64,000 bases of DNA from assembly GCF_900232905.1 (NCBI RefSeq), contig NZ_OCTQ01000001.1, positions 496,001-560,000 of the forward strand, in the 5' to 3' direction. Below, piece by piece: positions 1 through 5,388 of the stretch (its first letter is position 1; each line of letters begins with the position of its first letter). The notes under the pieces are model-generated. The model did not search any database. It was not told the DNA's origin and saw nothing but the letters and a program-made list of their open reading frames with translations. The DNA comes from Miniphocaeibacter massiliensis. Lineage in GTDB: Bacteria; Bacillota; Clostridia; Tissierellales; Peptoniphilaceae. The position numbers and the translations under genes were made by a program.

Positions 1-91
1 CTATCTTCATTTTTTCTCCTATCTATATTTTAATTAGTATATTAATATAATTATACCTTTTAAAAATAGTTCTATGCAATTTATCAAATAA

Positions 92-117
92 AAAAAGAAG
101 ACTTTCGTCTTCTTTTT
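92..117 (-). terminator. Rho-independent terminator of the tRNA-Lys unit
   Basis: An 11-bp hairpin (arms 92-102 and 107-117) is followed on the minus strand by a T-run. It lies directly downstream of the first tRNA-Lys gene. Confidence 0.8.
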
Positions 118-192
118 GGTGACCCGTCCATGATTTGAACAATGGGACCTCCTGATTAAGAGTCAGGTGCTCTAACACTGAGCTAACGGGTC
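117..192 (-). tRNA. tRNA-Lys (anticodon CTT), degenerate copy
   Basis: The acceptor stem (GACCCGT pairing ACGGGTC), anticodon stem-loop with CTT, discriminator A and encoded CCA are intact. Compared with the neighbouring copy at 295-370, the D-loop is one base shorter and keeps only a single G where G18-G19 should be. The T-stem (CCATG pairing CATGG) carries one extra T as a bulge next to the last pair (around 141-142). These two changes affect the D-loop/T-loop contact. It has its own strong promoter and terminator, so it is probably transcribed. It may be a tRNA pseudogene or a poorly folding isodecoder. Confidence 0.7.
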
Positions 193-210
193 ATATTTAA
201 TTACCACCCT

Positions 211-239
211 ATAATAAGATATATTTATTATATTGTCAA
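211..239 (-). promoter_or_regulatory. Sigma-A promoter for the degenerate tRNA-Lys
   Basis: On the minus strand, -35 TTGACA (234-239) and -10 TATTAT (211-216) are separated by 17 bp, ending about 20 bp before the tRNA 5' end. Confidence 0.75.
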
Positions 240-294
240 GCTATTATAGCTTGCAAAACTTAATATTAATTAAATCTCTATTATTTTTATATAT

Positions 295-370
295 TGGTGA
301 CCCATCAGAGGCTCGAACTCTGGACACCCTGATTAAGAGTCAGGTGCTCTACCAACTGAGCTAATGGGTC
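295..370 (-). tRNA. tRNA-Lys (CTT)
   Basis: Complete cloverleaf: acceptor GACCCAT pairing ATGGGTC, normal 8-nt D-loop with GG, anticodon loop CTCTTAA, T-stem CAGAG pairing CTCTG, encoded CCA. This is the intact CTT isoacceptor against which the copy at 117-192 is judged. Confidence 0.93.
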
Positions 371-726
371 TTAAAATATTCTATTTAAATACTAAACCTA
401 TACTATGCTCTATGTCAACTTAAATTATTGTGATAATTTTATTCACTTTCATTGGGTATGAATTCAACGCTTTCATAATATATAATTATTTATTATTTAA
501 TGCTTTTGTAGATTATACTTGCATATAAAAATATTATTACAAATTGCCAACTTTATATATCTATAATTTATCGTAAGTAATACTATGTTATAATTCTAGT
601 AACATCAATAAATATAAACATTATTTCTTTATTCATACTAATTTTCAATATACCTATTTAAAATTATATCCTTTAATGTAAATATAGACTAAAATTTTTT
701 TCCATTAAGTTTATTTTACAATTTTT
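371..726. other. Intergenic, AT-rich, no gene seen
   Basis: Apart from the tRNA-Lys promoter at 389-418, I see no ORF with a ribosome site, no RNA fold and no recognisable decayed gene in this stretch. Confidence 0.6.
389..418 (-). promoter_or_regulatory. Sigma-A promoter for tRNA-Lys (CTT)
   Basis: Minus-strand -35 TTGACA (413-418), 18-bp spacer, -10 TAGTAT (389-394), about 19 bp before the tRNA. Confidence 0.65.
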
Positions 727-957
727 CTATTCTTTATCATCTTTTAATTTTATACTAGATAATGATATTAATGATAATATGATTATTAAAGGTGTTGATA
801 TAAAAAAGAATAAAAACAGGTATTTTAAAGTTTCATATAACTTTACATCTCCACTATCTAAAGCTCCTATAAGAAAAAATGCTGTACTTCCTAGTAAAAT
901 ACTAAAAACCAAAGATATAATTAATAATATTACTACTTTGTTTTTTGTTTTTTTCAT
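727..957 (-). CDS. Small two-TM membrane protein, unknown function
   Basis: A 76-residue product with a lysine-rich N-terminus, a first hydrophobic segment at about residues 8-32, a second at about 45-68, and a charged tail ending in KDDKE. An AGGGAG ribosome site lies six bases before the ATG. It stands alone between tRNA transcription units, and no family is recognised. The opposite-strand ORF over the same bases lacks a ribosome site and is taken as a shadow. The good ribosome site and clean two-helix pattern are the case for a real gene; function cannot be inferred. Confidence 0.6.
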   Translation of the reverse strand: MKKTKNKVVILLIISLVFSILLGSTAFFLIGALDSGDVKLYETLKYLFLFFFISTPLIIILSLISLSSIKLKDDKE

Positions 958-1038
958 TTAAATCTCCCTTCATATTAAAAAATAATTTATTAGTATTATT
1001 GTTCATATAATATAATATCCTTACATAGATTTCAAATA

Positions 1039-1070
1039 AAAACCCCAACAACCTATGTTGTTGGGGTTTT
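1039..1070 (-). terminator. Terminator after tRNA-Lys (TTT)
   Basis: Perfect 14-bp hairpin (arms 1039-1052 and 1057-1070, CCCCAACAAC core) with a T-rich continuation on the minus strand, immediately after the tRNA CCA end. Confidence 0.8.
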
Positions 1071-1145
1071 GGTGACCCATCCGCGACTCGAACGCGGGAC
1101 ACCCTGATTAAAAGTCAGGTGCTCTGCCAACTGAGCTAATGGGTC
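1070..1145 (-). tRNA. tRNA-Lys (TTT), copy 1
   Basis: Anticodon loop CTTTTAA (TTT), acceptor GACCCAT pairing ATGGGTC, T-stem CCGCG pairing CGCGG, encoded CCA. It is identical base for base to the copy at 1617-1692. Confidence 0.93.
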
Positions 1146-1170
1146 TTATTAATTTGTTATACACATTAAA

Positions 1171-1190
1171 AAAGAAGATTAAATCTTCTT

Positions 1191-1191
<1 letters not shown>
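1171..1191 (-). terminator. Terminator after tRNA-Phe
   Basis: Nine-bp AAAGAAGAT/ATCTTCTTT hairpin followed on the minus strand by a run of T. It marks the end of the main tRNA operon before the separate tRNA-Lys. Confidence 0.7.
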
Positions 1192-1266
<75 letters not shown>

Positions 1267-1324
1267 AAATTTTTTTGCTTATAAAGTAAATATTTCTTGG
1301 CTATTGCCAAGAAATATTTATATT

Positions 1325-1401
1325 TGGTGGGCCTTCAGGGACTCGAACCCCGGACCTACCGGTTATGAGCCGGGCGCTCTAACCAACTGAGCTAAAGGCC
1401 C
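1325..1401 (-). tRNA. tRNA with CAT anticodon (Met elongator or Ile2)
   Basis: Anticodon loop CTCATAA gives CAT; acceptor GGGCCTT pairing AAGGCCC; encoded CCA. A CAT tRNA can be initiator Met, elongator Met or lysidine-modified Ile. The paired first acceptor base pair argues against initiator. Elongator Met and Ile2 cannot be separated by eye. Confidence 0.88.
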
Positions 1402-1408
1402 AAATAAC

Positions 1409-1499
1409 TGGCGGAGAAGGAGGGATTTGAACCCTCGCATCCCGTTAAGGATCTACTCCCTTAGCAGGGGAGCCTCTTCAGCCACTTGAGTACTTCTCC
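1409..1499 (-). tRNA. tRNA-Ser (GCT)
   Basis: Long variable arm, discriminator G, anticodon loop CTGCTAA in stem CTCCC/GGGAG, acceptor GGAGAAG pairing CTTCTCC, encoded CCA. Confidence 0.93.
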
Positions 1500-1523
1500 T
1501 AATCCAATTCTTTGGTTATAAAT

Positions 1524-1612
1524 TGGCGGAGAGGGTGGGATTCGAACCCACGTGGGCGTGAACCCAAACGGTTTTCAAGACCGCCTCGTTATGACCACTT
1601 CGATACCTCTCC
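1524..1612 (-). tRNA. tRNA-Ser (TGA)
   Basis: Long variable arm, discriminator G, anticodon loop CTTGAAA (TGA), acceptor GGAGAGG pairing CCTCTCC, encoded CCA. Confidence 0.93.
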
Positions 1613-1616
1613 GTAC

Positions 1617-1692
1617 TGGTGACCCATCCGCGACTCGAACGCGGGACACCCTGATTAAAAGTCAGGTGCTCTGCCAACTGAGCTAATGGGTC
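1617..1692 (-). tRNA. tRNA-Lys (TTT), copy 2
   Basis: Identical over its full length to the tRNA at 1070-1145; anticodon TTT; encoded CCA. Lies inside the main operon between tRNA-Gln and tRNA-Ser. Confidence 0.93.
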
Positions 1693-1706
1693 ATGTTAAA
1701 TTTTAT

Positions 1707-1783
1707 TGGCTGGGGCGACAGGACTCGAACCTGTGAAATGCTAGAGTCAAAGTCTAGTGCCTTACCGACTTGGCTACGCCCCA
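1707..1783 (-). tRNA. tRNA-Gln (TTG)
   Basis: Anticodon loop CTTTGAC in stem CTAGA/TCTAG; acceptor TGGGGCG pairing CGCCCCA (the U1-A72 pair typical of tRNA-Gln); discriminator G; encoded CCA. Confidence 0.93.
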
Positions 1784-1786
1784 TTA

Positions 1787-1863
<77 letters not shown>

Positions 1864-1867
1864 TTAT

Positions 1868-1941
1868 TGGAGCGGGTGAAGGGAATCGAACCCTCGCAAC
1901 CAGCTTGGAAGGCTGGGGCTCTACCACTGAGCTACACCCGC
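1868..1941 (-). tRNA. tRNA-Gly (TCC)
   Basis: Anticodon loop CTTCCAA in stem CCAGC/GCTGG; acceptor GCGGGTG pairing CACCCGC; discriminator T; encoded CCA. First tRNA after the internal promoter at 1967-1995. Confidence 0.93.
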
Positions 1942-1966
1942 ATATAGATGTTTAAGCAACTTCTTC

Positions 1967-1995
1967 AGTATACCATTTTCATTTATTATTGTCAA
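1967..1995 (-). promoter_or_regulatory. Internal sigma-A promoter within the tRNA cluster
   Basis: Minus-strand -35 TTGACA (1990-1995), 17-bp spacer, -10 TATACT (1967-1972), in the only long gap inside the cluster. It would drive tRNA-Gly through tRNA-Phe independently of the promoter before tRNA-Glu. Confidence 0.8.
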
Positions 1996-2004
1996 TATTT
2001 TTAT

Positions 2005-2090
2005 TGGTGGAGGAGAGTGGATTCGAACCACTGAAAGCGTAGCTAACGGATTTACAGTCCGTCCCCTTTGGCCAACTCGGGAACTCCTCC
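2005..2090 (-). tRNA. tRNA-Tyr (GTA)
   Basis: Long variable arm, anticodon loop CTGTAAA in stem ACGGA/TCCGT, acceptor GGAGGAG pairing CTCCTCC, discriminator A, encoded CCA. Confidence 0.93.
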
Positions 2091-2101
2091 TTGTGTAAAA
2101 A

Positions 2102-2177
<76 letters not shown>

Positions 2178-2182
2178 ACACA

Positions 2183-2259
2183 TGGCGACCTGGATCGGAC
2201 TCGAACCGACGACCTCCAGCGTGACAGGCTGGCATTCTAACCAACTGAACTACCAGGCC
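2183..2259 (-). tRNA. tRNA-Asp (GTC)
   Basis: Anticodon loop CTGTCAC in stem CCAGC/GCTGG; discriminator G; acceptor stem with one G-U pair; encoded CCA. Confidence 0.93.
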
Positions 2260-2264
2260 ATATA

Positions 2265-2340
2265 TGGTGGGCGGTACAGGGCTCGAACCTGTGACCCCCT
2301 GCTTGTAAGGCAGATGCTCTCCCAGCTGAGCTAACCGCCC
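2265..2340 (-). tRNA. tRNA-Val (TAC)
   Basis: Anticodon loop CTTACAA; acceptor GGGCGGT pairing ACCGCCC; discriminator A; encoded CCA. Confidence 0.93.
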
Positions 2341-2345
2341 ATATA

Positions 2346-2420
2346 TGGTGACCCCACCGGGATTCGAACCCGGGTTACCGCCGTGAAAGGGCGATGTCTT
2401 AACCGCTTGACCATGGGGCC
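2346..2420 (-). tRNA. tRNA-Glu (TTC)
   Basis: Anticodon loop CTTTCAC; acceptor GGCCCCA pairing TGGGGTC with one G-U pair; encoded CCA. First gene of the cluster, just after its promoter. Confidence 0.93.
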
Positions 2421-2434
2421 TAATTGACTAATTT

Positions 2435-2463
2435 AGTATAACTTATTTAGTCTGGCTTGTCAA
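2435..2463 (-). promoter_or_regulatory. Main promoter of the tRNA cluster
   Basis: Minus-strand -35 TTGACA (2458-2463), 17-bp spacer, -10 TATACT (2435-2440). The predicted start is only about 8 bp before tRNA-Glu. Confidence 0.85.
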
Positions 2464-2567
2464 ATATTTTTTCAAGTTATTTAACTACTTAAATAACTTT
2501 CTTACAAACGACAAAATTTATTATATTATAATTTTTTAAATAAAGCAACTATCAAAATATAAATTTA

Positions 2568-3365
2568 TCATGTTTTTTTATAAATATCTCGCACTTTTAT
2601 ATTCGTTATTTTTGAATAGCATTCCTTATCCTCTATTTCCCAATATTTAGAATTACTAATTATTGAAAACAAAGTAAATATCTTTAATCTTTCTATATAA
2701 TCTTCATCTAATAATATATTCTTACTATAACCCTTGAAAAAGGATTCTATTTTGCTAGATTCATCCATTGCCTTTTCTAATAAAACAAAATTTAATTCTT
2801 GATTATTATAGCAAATTTCTTTTGTATTATTTATTTTTATTTCTTTTGTTTCTGTTATTAATATGTCGTCTATGCTAATTTTATATATGGATATACCAAA
2901 TCTAATTAACTTGAAATTTACTTTATCTAGTTTTTCTTTTATATAATAAATTGCTTCTTTTATAGTTTCATTTTGAGTTTCTTTTAATATTTTTTTTAAT
3001 CTTTCTAATATTTGAACTTGATAAAATATTGGTTCCATCTCATTTCTTATATTTAATTCTATATTATGAAATTTAGATAACTCTTCCCCTATTTTAAAAT
3101 AAATTTCTTCATTTATATCATTGAATAAAGATAATTTTTTTCCTTTAGATGCACTATAAACTATACTATTATCTTTTAATATTTCACTTATGGTAAATGC
3201 TAAATTAATATTATTTTTTTTCATTAATTCATAAAGCTTCAATTCTTTCCTTAATTCTTTATTTGAAGTAAATTTTTTCATTAAAATACTAGATTCTGTA
3301 TTTTTGTAAACTACTATATTTTTTTCTTTACTTATTATTTCATCTTTCCAAATGTTATTCTTCAT
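2568..3365 (-). CDS. APH/choline-kinase-like protein lacking the catalytic motif
   Basis: 265 residues. The segment around residues 92-102 (IGEELSKFHNI) resembles the conserved helix of aminoglycoside/choline kinase folds. Residues 152-170 (KLIRFGIS then SIDDILI) sit where such kinases have the Brenner motif HGDxxxxN, but HGD reads RFG and the metal-binding Asn is absent, as is the later DFG-like Asp. If the fold is right, this is a pseudokinase. The gene stands alone beside the tRNA cluster, with lipoprotein genes on the other strand. The family assignment rests on weak pattern similarity only, and no substrate is proposed. Confidence 0.5.
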   Translation of the reverse strand: MKNNIWKDEIISKEKNIVVYKNTESSILMKKFTSNKELRKELKLYELMKKNNINLAFTISEILKDNSIVYSASKGKKLSLFNDINEEIYFKIGEELSKFHNIELNIRNEMEPIFYQVQILERLKKILKETQNETIKEAIYYIKEKLDKVNFKLIRFGISIYKISIDDILITETKEIKINNTKEICYNNQELNFVLLEKAMDESSKIESFFKGYSKNILLDEDYIERLKIFTLFSIISNSKYWEIEDKECYSKITNIKVRDIYKKT

Positions 3366-3478
3366 AATTCACCTACCATATAATGTATCAAAGCTTTTTA
3401 GTATTATTTCATTTATCCATAAGCAAAGTCAAATTATTCTTCTTTATCATAACAAAATTATTTTCCTTATTTACTTCT

Positions 3479-3506
3479 TTGATTATTTTTAAGAATACGG
3501 TATAGT
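3479..3506 (+). promoter_or_regulatory. Promoter of the DUF5067 lipoprotein
   Basis: -35 TTGATT (3479-3484), 16-bp spacer, -10 TATAGT (3501-3506); predicted leader of about 50 nt before the TTG start at 3563. Confidence 0.55.
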
Positions 3507-3562
3507 ATAATTGTGAATTATATTTCATAATTTATTACTACATATTAATTAGGAGGAAAGAT

Positions 3563-4135
3563 TTGAAGAAAAAATTATTAATTTTAGGAGTTATAATGTC
3601 TTTAGTTTTTACAGCTTGTGGTAATAAAGACAAGAAAAATGATCCAAAAGAAACTGAAGCTCCTACTAAAACAAATGAAAAAACTACAAAAGCTAAAACA
3701 ACTGAAGAAAATGAAGATGTTGAAGAAACTAAAACACCCAAAGAACAAAGTGGTGATGCAACTTTAGGATCTCCTTTTGATGTTAAAGATAGTACTGTTG
3801 TTTTAAATTCTGTAAGAAAAAGTAAAGATTATGATGGTAAAGAAGCTATAGTATTGAATATCACTTGGACAAACAACTCTAATGAAACTACTAGTTATGC
3901 AACTTCAATTTCAGAAAAAGTATTCCAAGATGGTCAAGAATTAGAATCTGCCTTTATGGTAGATGGTGTACAATCTGATAATTATTTGAAAGATGTTAGA
4001 CCTGGTACAACTTTAGAGAACATTGAAGTTTCTTATCATACAATTAGTACAAACGAGTTAGAAATAGAGTTTGATGAGTGGATATCTCTTGAAAGCAATC
4101 CTGTACTAATCAAAGCTCCTTTCCCAGCTCAATAA
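3563..4135 (+). CDS. Secreted lipoprotein, DUF5067-like
   Basis: 190 residues. A short lysine-rich signal peptide ends in a lipobox (FTAC, Cys at about residue 20), so the mature protein is lipid-anchored on the outer face of the membrane. Residues 22-70 are a low-complexity Lys/Glu/Thr linker. Residues about 72-190 form a beta-rich domain with the pattern of DUF5067/DUF4352 proteins (VVLNSVRKSKDYDGKEAIVL, then TWTNNSNET). The start is TTG, preceded by a perfect AGGAGG site. A terminator follows directly, so it is monocistronic. Family members are surface lipoproteins of unknown role; the domain call is by pattern. Confidence 0.8.
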   Translation: MKKKLLILGVIMSLVFTACGNKDKKNDPKETEAPTKTNEKTTKAKTTEENEDVEETKTPKEQSGDATLGSPFDVKDSTVVLNSVRKSKDYDGKEAIVLNITWTNNSNETTSYATSISEKVFQDGQELESAFMVDGVQSDNYLKDVRPGTTLENIEVSYHTISTNELEIEFDEWISLESNPVLIKAPFPAQ

Positions 4136-4164
4136 AAAAAGATGCCATAAGAACATCTTTTTTT
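4135..4164 (+). terminator. Terminator after the DUF5067 lipoprotein
   Basis: Ten-bp AAAAAAGATG/CATCTTTTTT hairpin (4135-4144 and 4154-4163) followed by T-run; could act in both directions. Confidence 0.8.
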
Positions 4165-4189
4165 ATTGACTTTAAAATTTATATTCTTC

Positions 4190-4330
4190 TTTAATATACT
4201 CTAAAATCACCTATTTAAACCTTTACTCTAAAAATTTCTTTCAAATTCTCTTCACTAACGATCTCACAAGTATTTCCAGACTTAGATTACTCGTGTTATA
4301 AGTAAGGCTTTATCTGAAATTTTTAGTTCA
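4190..4330 (-). pseudogene. Decayed C-terminus of an iron/B12-type ABC transporter ATPase
   Basis: No intact ORF exists, but minus-strand translation gives SDKALLITRVI, then after a frameshift SGNTCEIVSEENLKEIF and RVKV before a stop. This is the characteristic C-terminal pattern of FecE/BtuD-type importer ATPases (a gene end with EENLKEIFGVxV). At least one frameshift separates the two parts, and nothing of the Walker motifs is left upstream. It reads as the last trace of a lost metal/cobalamin importer. Confidence 0.45.
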
Positions 4331-4931
4331 TATTCCTAATAATATGTATTTATAATTATAGCTTTATTTTTCTTTAGATAATTTTTTTAATGTATTAATT
4401 ACTATGTAATATCATTTTAAGTTCTTTTTCAGAAGTTTATTACAAAATTTATACATTAATTTTATAATTCATGCTTTAAATTCATTTTCTACATTTATTT
4501 TATTTAAAATAAAACTTCAAAGTATAATATCAAATCTTACCTTTCAAAAAATATAATAATACCTCTACATGTATAACCAATCTTAGGTGTAGAACCCCAC
4601 TTTAATGCAATATGCACTACCAAAACATTTAAAAATTATATCTTCTAAATTTACTTCTTCTACTTCTACTTTTTCTCTAACATCATCTAATACAGTTGAT
4701 ATTTTGATACCTCTTGTTAAGTTTTAGTTAAATCCACTTTAGGGTTACAATCTATTTGCATTGCAGATAACCCCATTTTACTTAGCTCATTCAATAATGA
4801 TAATCTATATTGTTATATAATCAACATCAAAAATATAATTTTATACCTACATTATGTGTATTTTTCATAGCAATATTTTTATAAATATAGTATTACATAA
4901 TGATATATATAAATATAATTAGGAGGACTTA
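4331..4931. other. AT-rich gap with further coding remnants
   Basis: About 600 bp with no intact gene. Minus strand 4590-4815 translates in two adjoining frames as QYRLSLLNELSKMGL... and, after a one-base shift, TRGIKISTVLDDVREKVEVE... with codon use typical of genes here. This is a second decayed coding fragment whose family I cannot name. The part at 4331-4590 shows nothing recognisable. Confidence 0.4.
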
Positions 4932-5357
4932 ATGAAAAAGAAAATAATACTTTTATTTTTAATTTTAACCTTATCTCTTACTGCTTGTGGAAAAGATGAT
5001 GAAGAAAATTCAACAACTGAATTACCCAAAAATAAATATATTGGTGGCGAAAACATAGGTGAAGGAAACTTATCTATAGTCAATAAATCTAAAGATAATA
5101 AAATATTTACAATTAAATATGATAAAGATATTACTAATTATGGACTTAAAATAAAACCCGGAAATATTGATCCCGAAAAAATAATAACAGTATATGTAGA
5201 TAGCTACCAAATAACTCAAGAACAATTTAATAATCCTGAACATACTATAGTATTAACAGAGCCCTATTTAAAAAAGGGAACTCATAATATTGAATTTATT
5301 CAAAGAGATGGAGATAAAGTAGAGTTTTATAGATTACTAAAATATAAAGTAAAATAA
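4932..5357 (+). CDS. Small secreted lipoprotein, unknown function
   Basis: 141 residues with a signal peptide and lipobox (LTAC, Cys about residue 19), then a short acidic linker and a roughly 100-residue beta-rich domain (NYGLKIKPGNIDPEKIITVYVD). AGGAGG lies seven bases before the ATG, and a strong terminator follows at 5356-5385. The signal peptide resembles those of the lipoproteins at 3563 and 62096, but the mature domain does not match them by eye. No family recognised; likely anchored to the outer membrane face. Monocistronic. Confidence 0.75.
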   Translation: MKKKIILLFLILTLSLTACGKDDEENSTTELPKNKYIGGENIGEGNLSIVNKSKDNKIFTIKYDKDITNYGLKIKPGNIDPEKIITVYVDSYQITQEQFNNPEHTIVLTEPYLKKGTHNIEFIQRDGDKVEFYRLLKYKVK

Positions 5358-5385
5358 AAGAGTTATCTGAATAGATAGCTCTTTT
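5356..5385. terminator. Bidirectional terminator between convergent genes
   Basis: Thirteen-bp hairpin (arms 5356-5368 and 5373-5385, one G-U pair) with A-run before and T-run after. It serves the lipoprotein on the plus strand and the helicase gene on the minus strand. Confidence 0.8.
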
Positions 5386-5388
5386 ATT

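Noticed and set aside
779-961. Plus-strand ORF opposite the small membrane gene at 727-957
   Set aside because: No ribosome site; the minus-strand frame has one and a clear two-TM pattern.
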